Shown here: piece by piece, positions 17,510 through 26,764 of the stretch | How positions within the stretch are numbered: the stretch's first letter is position 1 | Layout of the letters: every line of letters begins with the position of its first letter | Made by a program: the position numbers and the translations under genes | From: an uncultured bacterium | GTDB taxonomy: Bacteria; Verrucomicrobiota; Lentisphaeria; Victivallales; UBA1829 | NCBI GenBank assembly: GCA_902778895.1 | Contig: CACYZF010000013.1 | Coordinates: 1 to 63,201 of the forward strand | Direction of reading: 5' to 3' | Length of the DNA: 63,201 bases | The notes under the pieces: generated by a model | What the model was told of the DNA's origin: nothing | Seen by the model: only the letters and a program-made list of their open reading frames with translations | Database searches by the model: none

Positions 17510-19369
17510 TTACAGTCCCGGCACCGCCATCTGTTTCGACTTCGGCACCCAGAAGGTGTTCTGATAGACTCCCAGCGGATACTCCACGACGTTCTGGTAG
17601 CGCTTGTTGATCACGAAGAGATCATAGGGCGACACGAGGAAGAGATACGGTTCCTCCTCGTGGATGAGGCGGTGGAACTGATGATAAAGCTCAGTGCGTT
17701 TGTCAAGGTCAAAACACGTGCGGATCTCCATGATCAGGCGGTCGGCCTCTGGGTTCGCGAAAGAAACAAAGTTGCTGGATGCCTCGATCTTCAGGTTGTC
17801 GGAGTGCCACAGCTGGTACGGGTCGTTCGAGACGGACATGCGCCACGCCAGCCGGACGGCGTCGAACTGGCGCTTGTCGATGCGTTCCAGCATGACGGAC
17901 CATTCGAGGGAGAGGATTTCGAGCTTGACCCCGGCGCGCGCGAAATCCTCCTTCAGGATCGGGAGAAGTTTCTGATCGGTCGTGCTGGAGTTCGCATAGA
18001 TCACGGTGAAGACGAACGGCTTGCCGTCCTTGTCCAGGACCCCGTCGCCGTCCGTGTCCTTCCATCCGGCGTCCGCAAGCATCTTCTTCGCCTTCTCGAC
18101 GTCGAATTCATAGGGCTCGATCGAGGGATCGTTGGCGCGGGAATCCACGAAGAACGGCCCGGAGACCGGACGCACGAGGTCATAGTAGACATCTCTGATA
18201 ATGCGTTTTCGGTCGACCAGATGGCTGAGCGCCACGCGGACGTTCCGGTCCCGGAACAGCGGGTTCGTGAGGTTCAGGCCGATGTAGGAATAGGACATGC
18301 TCGGCAGGCGCATCTTCCGCAGGAAACCGCCTTTCTGGAACTCCTCTGTTCCGGTGTTGTTCACCCACTGTTCGGTCGTGAGGCTGTCGGCGTCGAGCGT
18401 CTGGGAGCGGAGCGCCTGCAACCGGGTGTTCGGGTGCTGGATCAGCTCGTAGACCACGGTCTTCAGCGCGGGCATGATGCCGAGGCGTTTGCCGTAGAAC
18501 TTTTCGAAGCGCTTGAAGACCACGCGCTTGCCCTTCTCCCAGCTATCGAGCTGGTACGGGCCGCATCCGACGATCATGCGGTTGCGGACGTGGTCGTCGT
18601 TGAACTTCGTGCCGTCGAACGGCCCTTCATAGGCGTGGTAGAAATGGCGCGGCAGCGGCATGAGCGAGAGCGTGATCTCTTCGGAGAGGATGTACGGACG
18701 CTCCCACACGACCTCGAATTCGTAGTCATTGATGACATTGACCTGTTTCAGGTCGGCGAGATAGCTGCGCATCGGCGCGGCGTTCACCTTTTCGTCCTTG
18801 ATCACGTCCACGTAGAACTTGAAGTCTTCGGCCGTGACCTCGACGTTCTCCCATTTCTTCCCCGTCTCCGGGTCGGTGAAATCGTGCCACAGGATGCCCT
18901 TGCGGAGCTTGATGCGGTAGGTCAGTTTATCCTCGGAGAGGGTCCAGGATTCCGCCATGCGCGGCACGAACCGGTCAATGTCCTTGAAATGGCGTTCCGC
19001 GAGCGTGTCGCAGGTGAGGCTCCAGAAATCCGACACCGTCGCGTCGTTGTTGATGATCATGTTCATGTTGCCCGTATCCGAGGTGATCGCGCCGATGAAA
19101 CGGCCGCCCTGATCGGCGTTCCTGTCGTAGAACTCGACGTTACCCGCCGGGGGTTCGCCGGAGACAGCGGAGCCGTTGCCGGACGCGACGGCGATACCGC
19201 CCGCGGAAATCTGGTCGATGCGTTCGGAAAGCTCGGCGACGGCCTTCGTGAGGGCTTCCGTCTGGAATCTCTGGCGGTCGATCGCGGTCACGACGCCCGC
19301 GCCGATGATCGCCAGGACGATGAGACAGAGAAAAAGAAGGATGGGCGTGAGGAGTGATCTGTTCTGCAT
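17510..19369 (-). CDS. Family 5 extracellular solute-binding protein (oligopeptide type), membrane-anchored
   Basis: A 619-residue protein with an N-terminal uncleaved-looking helix (LLTPILLFLCLIVLAIIGAG) and a short coiled region (TKAVAELSERIDQI), then a full SBP_bac_5 domain of the DppA/OppA type. Typical features are the early LAERHFKDIDRFVPRMAESW, LRKGILWHDF, VTAEDFKFYVDVI, GCGPYQLDSWEKG, NPLFRDRNVRVALSHLVDRK and a DxDGDGVLD loop. Family members capture peptides or other solutes for ABC importers. No permease or ATPase genes are nearby. It follows the M48 lipoprotein gene by 22 bp and is probably co-transcribed, which suggests a link between extracytoplasmic proteolysis and peptide uptake; that link is inference. 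Confidence 0.88.
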   Translation of the reverse strand: MQNRSLLTPILLFLCLIVLAIIGAGVVTAIDRQRFQTEALTKAVAELSERIDQISAGGIAVASGNGSAVSGEPPAGNVEFYDRNADQGGRFIGAITSDTGNMNMIINNDATVSDFWSLTCDTLAERHFKDIDRFVPRMAESWTLSEDKLTYRIKLRKGILWHDFTDPETGKKWENVEVTAEDFKFYVDVIKDEKVNAAPMRSYLADLKQVNVINDYEFEVVWERPYILSEEITLSLMPLPRHFYHAYEGPFDGTKFNDDHVRNRMIVGCGPYQLDSWEKGKRVVFKRFEKFYGKRLGIMPALKTVVYELIQHPNTRLQALRSQTLDADSLTTEQWVNNTGTEEFQKGGFLRKMRLPSMSYSYIGLNLTNPLFRDRNVRVALSHLVDRKRIIRDVYYDLVRPVSGPFFVDSRANDPSIEPYEFDVEKAKKMLADAGWKDTDGDGVLDKDGKPFVFTVIYANSSTTDQKLLPILKEDFARAGVKLEILSLEWSVMLERIDKRQFDAVRLAWRMSVSNDPYQLWHSDNLKIEASSNFVSFANPEADRLIMEIRTCFDLDKRTELYHQFHRLIHEEEPYLFLVSPYDLFVINKRYQNVVEYPLGVYQNTFWVPKSKQMAVPGL

Positions 19370-19391
19370 AAATGGAAACCTGGGTTGAGGG

Positions 19392-20234
19392 TCACTTCCT
19401 GTGGGTGAACGTCTTTCCGAAGCCGTACTTGGTCGGCGCCATGTTGTATTCCGCGCGGGCGGCGGGCTCGTTTTCCTCCATCGCCTTGATGCGGTCGGAG
19501 TCGCACGGGTGCGTGGACAGGATGGATGCGAGCTTGCTGGAACCTTCGGCGTTGTTCGTGAAGCGTTTCCAGAACGTGTAGGACGCGCTCGGGTCGTATC
19601 CGGCGCGCGCCATCAGGATGAGGCCGATCATGTCCGCCTCGGATTCGTTGCTCCGGCTGTACGGAAGCATAATACCGATCTCGGTGCCGGTCCCGTAAAT
19701 CGCGTCGAGCGTCTCGTTTTCGAAGATCACCGAAACGAGGACCGCGCCGAGGGATTGGACGATGGTGCGCGACATGCGTTCGCCGCCGTGGCGCGCGATG
19801 GCGTGGCCGATCTCATGGCCCACCACGAATGCCAGTTCCGCTTCATTCTCCATGCCGTCCATGATGCCGCTGTAGACCGCCACCTTGCCGCCCGGCAGAC
19901 AGAACGCGTTCTGGATCTCGGAGTCAAGCACCGTGAACTCCCACTCGAAATCGTCCGTTTCGCCCAGATCGTTCGCGACAGCCTTGATCGCATTGCCGCA
20001 GCGTTCCAGCGCGGCATTGTACTCGGCGTTCGTGCTCACAGGGTACTCCTTCTTGTATTCCTCGTAGGATTCCGCGCCCAGGTCGTTCTCGTAGGATTCG
20101 GTCGTCAGCAGGAACTGCGAACGGCCCGTGACCGGAACACTCCGGCAGCTGCAGAGGCAGCTTGCGAGGGCGATCAGGGACAGGACCAGGCAGGTCTGTA
20201 CGGGATGGAAAAAATTCTTAATGGCGGATGTCAT
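19392..20234 (-). CDS. M48 family zinc metalloprotease lipoprotein
   Basis: A 280-residue protein starting MTSAIKNFFH, chosen for CAGGAGCG upstream; the frame continues further but without an SD. The signal has lipobox-like LASC and LCSC (Cys 26 and Cys 30), followed by SVPVTGRSQF, typical of LoiP/YcaL-type proteases. The zinc site HEIGHA is at residues 140-145, with the downstream acidic ligand in NESEADMIG. Such enzymes are periplasmic or outer-membrane quality-control proteases. It is the first gene of a likely two-gene unit with a peptide-binding protein. Confidence 0.92.
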   Translation of the reverse strand: MTSAIKNFFHPVQTCLVLSLIALASCLCSCRSVPVTGRSQFLLTTESYENDLGAESYEEYKKEYPVSTNAEYNAALERCGNAIKAVANDLGETDDFEWEFTVLDSEIQNAFCLPGGKVAVYSGIMDGMENEAELAFVVGHEIGHAIARHGGERMSRTIVQSLGAVLVSVIFENETLDAIYGTGTEIGIMLPYSRSNESEADMIGLILMARAGYDPSASYTFWKRFTNNAEGSSKLASILSTHPCDSDRIKAMEENEPAARAEYNMAPTKYGFGKTFTHRK

Positions 20235-20321
20235 GGTTTCGCTCCTGAGTAAAAAATGGATGAACGGCACGGCGTTCGGATTCAGCGGAATTGTTTTCCC
20301 TCGCACGGCGGCGCATTTGTA

Positions 20322-20350
20322 AATATACTGCATTCCGCTTCATCTTTCAA
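20322..20350 (-). promoter_or_regulatory. Promoter of M48 lipoprotein gene
   Basis: Minus strand TTGAAA, a 17-nt spacer and TATATT. Upstream GGAAACGA matches the GH115 promoter. Confidence 0.7.
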
Positions 20351-20404
20351 ATCGTTTCCGGAAAAAAGTTCGCGGGAAATGAGGCATCCGTCTGTTGAAA
20401 AACG

Positions 20405-20439
20405 GGAAAGCGGCCGGGCCGTCCGAAGCCGGACCGCCC
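20405..20439 (-). terminator. Intrinsic terminator of argD-argF-comEC-htrA operon
   Basis: A 10-bp stem with one mismatch (20416-20425 with 20430-20439), then CCGGCCGCTTTCCCGTTTTT on the minus strand. Confidence 0.55.
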
Positions 20440-20474
20440 TGCCCTGTTCACTTTGAGGCGGGGATTGCACCGCG

Positions 20475-21638
20475 TCAGAGCGGGATCGCGTAATCGATCT
20501 GAGGGATCACGCGGAACCAGTTGGCCGGAGCGCGTTCGAGCTTGACGGTCGTTTCGTGGAGCAGATTCCGGCGCATGATCGAGATCGTGACAATGGTGCC
20601 GGGGTCGAGCGAGAGGATCCGGTTGCGGAGGTCGTAGGTATCGGTCACGTCCTCGCCGTTGAGCTTCACGATCACGTCGCCGTCGCGCAATCCCAGGTGG
20701 TCCGCCGGGGAATCCTCGATGATTCTGCGGATGACCGCGCCCTTCTGCACAGCCTCGTTTTCATCGCCGGGCGCACGCATCTGCGAGGGTCTCGCGCCCA
20801 TGATGCCGAGCCACGGACGCACGATCTCGCCGTGCGCGATCAGGGTATCGGCGACCGTCTTCGCGATCTCGGCGGACACAGCGAACGCGATGCCGATATT
20901 TCCGCCGCTCGGTGCGAGGATGCAGTCGTTCACGCCGATCACGTCACCGTCGGTGTTCAGCAGCGGACCGCCGGAATTGCCGGGGTTGATGGAGGCGTCC
21001 GTCTGGATGTAGTTCTCGTACAGGTTCACGCCGACGCCGGACCGCTGGACGCCGGAAACGATGCCCGCTGTCACGCTGTGTTCCAGGCTGAACGGCGCGC
21101 CGATGGCGATCGTCCACTGTCCCAGACGGATGTTCTTCGGATTCGCGAAGGTAAGCGCCATGAACTTCTTTCCCCTCGGCGGCTCGACCTTCAGCACGGC
21201 CAGGTCGGACGTCGGGTCCGCTCCCACCAAATCGGCGTGATATTCGCGGCCTTCGTTGTCCGTGACCAGAAGCGCGTTCGCGCCGCTCGCCACGTGGTAA
21301 TTCGTGAGAATGTACCCGTCCTCGCGGATGAAGAATCCGGAGCCCTGCCCCGCCGGCACCTCATAATACTGCGCAGGACGCCCGAATCCGCGCCGCGACG
21401 GGATGATCCGCTGGTTGGAGATGCAGACGACCGCGGGCATGGCGCGTTCGATGGTGCCGGTGAAATCCGGCCAGGCGACAGGCGCCCCGGAGGCCGCCGG
21501 AGACGGCGCAAACTCGCGCATCTTCGTCTCGCAGTCGGTAGCCGTCTCTTCGACGGGCGGATTCACATATTTCAGGACCAGGAGTGCGGAGCAGGCGCCT
21601 GCGAGAACGGCAAAAAGCGTATTGAAAACGGATTTCAT
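20475..21638 (-). CDS. htrA: HtrA/DegP-type serine protease with one PDZ domain
   Basis: A 387-residue protease. An N-terminal membrane segment (TLFAVLAGACSALLVL) acts as signal or anchor. The trypsin-like domain shows the full triad: His 115 in LTNYHVAS, Asp 145 in PTSDLAVL and Ser 222 in NPGNSGGPL. One PDZ domain follows (about 280-375, with SPADHLGLRDGDVIVKLNGE). The protein degrades or refolds misfolded periplasmic proteins. Its ATG overlaps the comEC stop by 4 nt, so translation is probably coupled. It is the last gene of an operon headed by arginine biosynthesis genes, an unusual place for a stress protease. Confidence 0.93.
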   Translation of the reverse strand: MKSVFNTLFAVLAGACSALLVLKYVNPPVEETATDCETKMREFAPSPAASGAPVAWPDFTGTIERAMPAVVCISNQRIIPSRRGFGRPAQYYEVPAGQGSGFFIREDGYILTNYHVASGANALLVTDNEGREYHADLVGADPTSDLAVLKVEPPRGKKFMALTFANPKNIRLGQWTIAIGAPFSLEHSVTAGIVSGVQRSGVGVNLYENYIQTDASINPGNSGGPLLNTDGDVIGVNDCILAPSGGNIGIAFAVSAEIAKTVADTLIAHGEIVRPWLGIMGARPSQMRAPGDENEAVQKGAVIRRIIEDSPADHLGLRDGDVIVKLNGEDVTDTYDLRNRILSLDPGTIVTISIMRRNLLHETTVKLERAPANWFRVIPQIDYAIPL

Positions 21639-23875
21639 GGCATGGTCGATCCTTTCTTGTTGTTGTCCGGCGGCGAAATCGTGTCAATCCGCCGGATGTG
21701 GAGCTGCCGCGCCGACGTCTGCGGGATGTCGGCGTCCCGGAACAGGATGCCGTCCTTCTTCAACGTCAGATGACCGCGGCCTGTATGATTGGACAACAGA
21801 ATACCGTCAATTGTTCCGATGGAAAACGAAAATTGTTCGCCGGAAAGATCGTAAGCCGAAACGGCGCCCTCGTACGGGAACGCCGTGACGGCCGGACCGT
21901 CCGGCATCTTGCTCAACGCATTCGAGGGACTGTAAACATCCAGAATGGGCATTTGCGCGGCAAACGTGTCGAGACCGTCGAACGACGCCTTGCGTCCGCT
22001 GGAGACCGCCACGGACCGGCAGACAGCGATCCCGTGTTCGTGCAGATAATCCGCCAGTGCGCTTCCCGTCCGGTAATCCGGCACGTTCACCACGTCGGCG
22101 CGTCCGAGCGCGGGATCCGTCACGATGACCGTGGGTTCCTGTTCGGTCCCGCCTCCGCTCACGATCAGGATCTCGGCGGGCAGGAATGCCGCACGAAGCC
22201 ACCAGAACGCGAACAGCGCGGTCATGAACGCAGCCGCGGATGCCGCCCGCCGCCAGCGTTTCGCATGGAGCAGATAGAACAGCGCGGTGAGAAACAGCAC
22301 GACCGTCCAGACCGGAGGACGTGGAACCGCCGTTTCGCAGAGGCCGCCGAAGAAACGCCCCAGCCAGCCGATCAGACGGAAGATCTGTTCGAGCAGCCCG
22401 GAGAAGAAGAGACCAGCCGGCCCCATCCAGGAAAAGAGCAGCGCCACGCCCGCCGCGACAAACGCACAAAACGCAAGCGGCATCACAAGCAGATTGGCCG
22501 GAACCGCGGACACCGGAAACAGTCCCTGATACAGGATCGACAGCACGCCGCTGCCCAAACTCGCCACAGCGGTCGCGGCAAGCGCGGACAACAGAACCCG
22601 GAGCCGGCTTGACAACCTGATGTGCCACACGGAAGTGTAACGCACGGGGAGAGGCTGAGACAGCTTCCGCGAGAGGAATCCGAGCAGGATGCTCCCGACG
22701 TCGCGAGGCAGGCTCAAAAGCAGCGCCACGGACAGGAACGAATAGTACATGCCGGGTTTCAGCAGGCTCGCCGGGGAGATCACCAAAATCACGTACGCCG
22801 CCAGCATCAGGGTGTTGATGTGCGAGGTCGCCAGCAGGAGCGAACGCAGGATCAGGAATGCCGCAATCATCACGTAGGCGCGCATCGCCGGTTCGCGCAT
22901 CCCGGTCGACAGGGCATAAAATAGCAGCGGAACAAGCACGAAAAGGCAGCGTTTCCGGAACGGTACCCAGACAAAAAGGAGAAGCAGCAGCGAGGCGAAA
23001 ATGCCGACATGCGTACCGCTGACCGTCAGGATGTGGATCGTACCGCTGGAGAGAAATCCGGCGCGCGTTTCCTTTTCCAGCGAGATCCGGCGTCCGCCGA
23101 GCATCGCGCCCGCCATCCGCGCATTCTCCACGCTCCGGAATCCGCAGCAGACCGCCGCCAGCGCGGCGTCGCGCAAATCGTAGAGCATCCGCCTGAATCC
23201 TTTTCCATGCGAAACGAGCTCCTGCGTTTCAGGGCGGAACATCTCGTAGATCCCCTCGTGTTCGAGGTAAGCGGCATAGTCGAATGCCCCGGGCAGGAGC
23301 GGAGGTTCCGGCGCGGAGAAAACGCCTTTCGCGAGCACGGCATCGCCGAATCCGAGCGGGACATCGATCGCATTCCCGCCCCGTCCGAGGTCCATCAGCA
23401 CGCGCGGCAAAGGTCCCTCAAACGTAATCCACGGGGCGTTCGCGCCGTAACGGAACCGTTTCACGCGGCACTGCAGATTCCGCACGCGGAACGCCTCGCC
23501 GCTCCGGGCGGAGGCCGACGGATCGTCAACGATCAGCTCGGCTTCGGCGGCGAACCGCGCCCTCCCCGCCTCGTCCGCGATGAAATTCCGCTGCTGCCCC
23601 GACCAGGACAGCGCCATGAGCAGAGCCGGAAGCATCGGCAGGGTAAACCGGATCAGAGCATCCCGCGTGGGAACCAACGCCCATACAAGCAGGACAGATG
23701 CCGCCGGGATCAGGGCAAAAAGAAAGCCGTTCCCCCGGACGGAGAGAACGGCTGTAACTGATGCAAGCAGGAAAAGCGCCGCGGGGCAGGACTGTTCAAA
23801 CGCGGTCGCGCTTATCCTGATTCTGCGGAACAGCGCGCGCGGAAAGACGGTTCTGTGTCCCGGCACGGATTCCAT
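21635..23875 (-). CDS. comEC: ComEC/Rec2-family DNA uptake channel with degenerate C-terminal domain
   Basis: A 746-residue polytopic membrane protein. After N-terminal helices comes a DUF4131-like soluble part (about 90-230). The competence domain follows with GAMLGGRRISLEKETRAGFL, SGTIHILTVSGTHVGI and roughly ten helices. The C-terminal part (after about 570) aligns in outline with the metallo-beta-lactamase domain of ComEC, but where HxDxxH metal ligands are expected it reads SVAVSSGRKASFDGLDTF, so the nuclease site appears lost. ComEC imports single-stranded DNA across the inner membrane. The gene sits 24 bp after argF and overlaps htrA by 4 nt. Confidence 0.9.
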   Translation of the reverse strand: MESVPGHRTVFPRALFRRIRISATAFEQSCPAALFLLASVTAVLSVRGNGFLFALIPAASVLLVWALVPTRDALIRFTLPMLPALLMALSWSGQQRNFIADEAGRARFAAEAELIVDDPSASARSGEAFRVRNLQCRVKRFRYGANAPWITFEGPLPRVLMDLGRGGNAIDVPLGFGDAVLAKGVFSAPEPPLLPGAFDYAAYLEHEGIYEMFRPETQELVSHGKGFRRMLYDLRDAALAAVCCGFRSVENARMAGAMLGGRRISLEKETRAGFLSSGTIHILTVSGTHVGIFASLLLLLFVWVPFRKRCLFVLVPLLFYALSTGMREPAMRAYVMIAAFLILRSLLLATSHINTLMLAAYVILVISPASLLKPGMYYSFLSVALLLSLPRDVGSILLGFLSRKLSQPLPVRYTSVWHIRLSSRLRVLLSALAATAVASLGSGVLSILYQGLFPVSAVPANLLVMPLAFCAFVAAGVALLFSWMGPAGLFFSGLLEQIFRLIGWLGRFFGGLCETAVPRPPVWTVVLFLTALFYLLHAKRWRRAASAAAFMTALFAFWWLRAAFLPAEILIVSGGGTEQEPTVIVTDPALGRADVVNVPDYRTGSALADYLHEHGIAVCRSVAVSSGRKASFDGLDTFAAQMPILDVYSPSNALSKMPDGPAVTAFPYEGAVSAYDLSGEQFSFSIGTIDGILLSNHTGRGHLTLKKDGILFRDADIPQTSARQLHIRRIDTISPPDNNKKGSTMP

Positions 23876-23899
23876 GGTGCGGCGTCCGGACGGATCCCG

Positions 23900-24804
<905 letters not shown>

Positions 24805-24808
<4 letters not shown>

Positions 24809-26022
24809 TTCCGGCCTCCTTTCGAAGCTGAATATTCCTTGAATGCCGCGCCGATGATACGCACGGCCTTGTCGCAGTCCTCCCGCTTTACGATCAGCGG
24901 GGGCAGAAGACGAAGCACGACCTCGCCGGCGGACAGGGCCACGAGGCCCTTCTCGCGCAGGATCGGGAGGATGTCCTTCGCCGGGAAATCAAGCACGACG
25001 CCGAGCATAAGGCCGCGTCCGCGGACCGCCTTGACGAAATCGTACTTGCCGATGAACTTTTCGAGCTTGCCGCGCAGATACGTGCCCATCTCTCTGGCAT
25101 TGTCCAGGAGCTTGTCCTTGTAGATCGTCTCGAAGACGGCCAGAGAGGCGGCGGTGGCGAGCGCGTTGCCGCCGAACGTATTGCCGTGGGTGCCCGGGGT
25201 CAGCACGCCGGAGAGCCGTTCGTTGCACACGAACGCGCCCATCGGGATGCCGTTCGCGATCGCCTTGGCGAACGAGAACGCGTCGGGTTTCACGCCGTAT
25301 CCCTGCCAGGCGCAGAGCGTACCGGTACGGCCCATGCCGCACTGCACCTCGTCAAACAGCAACAGGATGTCTTTTTCCTTGCAGAGCTTGTCGAGCCCCT
25401 TGACGAATTCCTCGTCGGCGGGCAGGATGCCGCCCTCGCCCTGGACCGCCTCAAGGATCACGGCGCAGGTTTTCGGGCCGATGGTCTTCTTCACGGACTT
25501 CAGGTCGTTGAACTTCGCGAACTTGAAGCCGGGCATATCCGGGTTGAACCCTTCGCGGTATTTGCTGCGGCCGGTGGCGGCGAGCGTGGCGAGCGTGCGT
25601 CCGTGGAACGAGTTTTCCATCGCGACGATCTCGTTGCGGCCTGTCGCGTTGCCCCATTTGCGCGCGAGCTTGATGAGGCCTTCGTTGGCCTCGGCACCGC
25701 TGTTGCAGAAGAAGACGCGCCCCTTGCCGAACGTCTTCTTCACGATGAGCTCGGCCAGACGCGGCATGTTTTCGTTCAGGAAGAGGTTGGACACATGCAC
25801 CATCGTCTGCGCCTGACGGCAGATCGCCTCGGTGACGGCCGGATGGCAGTGCCCGAGGTTGCATACGGAGATGCCGGAGGAAAAATCCAGATATTTGCGT
25901 CGGTTCGCGTCGTACAGGTTGACGCCGCCGCCGCGCACGAACAGCACCGCGGGCGTCCCGTAGGTGTTCATGACGTTCTTTTCGTAGAGTTTCTGGAGTT
26001 TTTTCGTTGTGTCCTGTTTCAT
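24805..26022 (-). CDS. argD: Acetylornithine aminotransferase
   Basis: A 405-residue class III PLP aminotransferase. I start it at MKQDTTKKLQ, with AGGAAAGGA upstream; the frame extends 57 codons further, through the promoter. Motifs are NTYGTPAVLFVRGGG, the glycine-rich FCNSGAEANEG, NSFHGRT, the PLP-contacting LLFDEVQCGMGRTG, the Schiff-base Lys in SFAKAIANGIPMG, and HGNTFGGNALA. It acts in arginine biosynthesis, converting N-acetylglutamate semialdehyde to acetylornithine, and may also serve lysine synthesis. It is the first gene of argD-argF-comEC-htrA. Confidence 0.95.
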
Positions 26023-26061
26023 TTTTCCGAAATCCTTTCCTAATAAAGATGGAAAAGAGTT

Positions 26062-26089
26062 ACTATAGCACGTTTTTTGGAGAAAACAA
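26062..26089 (-). promoter_or_regulatory. Promoter of argD operon
   Basis: Minus strand -10 TATAGT preceded by ACGTGC, with a weak -35 TTGTTT 16 nt upstream. No clear ARG-box palindrome was seen. Confidence 0.5.
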
Positions 26090-26148
26090 TCTTTTTTCAG
26101 GCTTTTTTCCGCTTTTTTCCTTTTTTTGCCGTAATTCCGCCGGAAAAG

Positions 26149-26196
26149 CAAAAAAAGAGAGGCATGCGCCGGAGTTTTTCTCTGCCGGAGCATGCC
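26149..26196 (-). terminator. Intrinsic terminator of hpf
   Basis: Arms 26161-26172 and 26185-26196 pair with one bulge, followed on the minus strand by TCTCTTTTTTTGC. Confidence 0.8.
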
Positions 26197-26247
26197 GTCA
26201 AAACCGCGCGGCAGTCAACGCGGGACGCCACGGGCGGAATCAGGAAC

Positions 26248-26580
26248 TCAGGATTCCGCGGTCGCCTCGCCGATGGACGGCGTGTGCTTGTGATCCTGTT
26301 TCTTGTCGAGATAGCGTCTCATCTGCGCGGAAGCCTTCGCGACGACCTCGTCGATGGCCTTGTAGACGTTGTCGAACGCCTGGGAGGCCGCAGTGACGGG
26401 GTGGTCCTTCACGGCCGCGTCGAGATGCGCCGTGATCGTATTTCTCTGCATGTCAAGAACGATCTTCACGCTGCTGATGCGCAGACGGAATTCGGAGAAG
26501 GCATCTTCCGCCGCTTTCACGGCGTAATCGCGAACCTCGTTGTCAAGTTCAAAGTGACGAACGCTTACGGTAATGTCCAT
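26248..26580 (-). CDS. hpf: Ribosome hibernation promoting factor, short form
   Basis: A 110-residue protein with a strong SD (AAGGAGG). It begins MDITVSVRHFELDNEVRDYA and has the basic/aromatic pattern of the HPF/RaiA (S30AE) domain, ending with RRYLDKKQDHKH and an acidic tail. It lacks the C-terminal dimerisation domain of long HPF. The protein binds idle 30S subunits in slow growth. It is a single gene with its own promoter and terminator. Confidence 0.92.
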   Translation of the reverse strand: MDITVSVRHFELDNEVRDYAVKAAEDAFSEFRLRISSVKIVLDMQRNTITAHLDAAVKDHPVTAASQAFDNVYKAIDEVVAKASAQMRRYLDKKQDHKHTPSIGEATAES

Positions 26581-26648
26581 ATGAGACCTCCTTGGTTCTG
26601 ATGGTTCTTTGAGCGGACCGGACCTCCGGTCCTGTTCTCTCTGCCTTC

Positions 26649-26677
26649 AACTTACATCTGTTTGTTCCAATTGTCAA
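26649..26677 (-). promoter_or_regulatory. Promoter of hpf
   Basis: Minus strand consensus TTGACA, a 17-nt spacer and TAAGTT. The ~70-nt leader contains an imperfect GGACCGGAGGTCC palindrome near 26616-26632. Confidence 0.65.
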
Positions 26678-26764
26678 GCGGGTTTTGCATTTTTTTCCGC
26701 TTTTTCCCCGTTTTTCCTGAAATCGGGCTGAAAAAGACGTCTCAGGCACCCCCGGAGGATGGAA

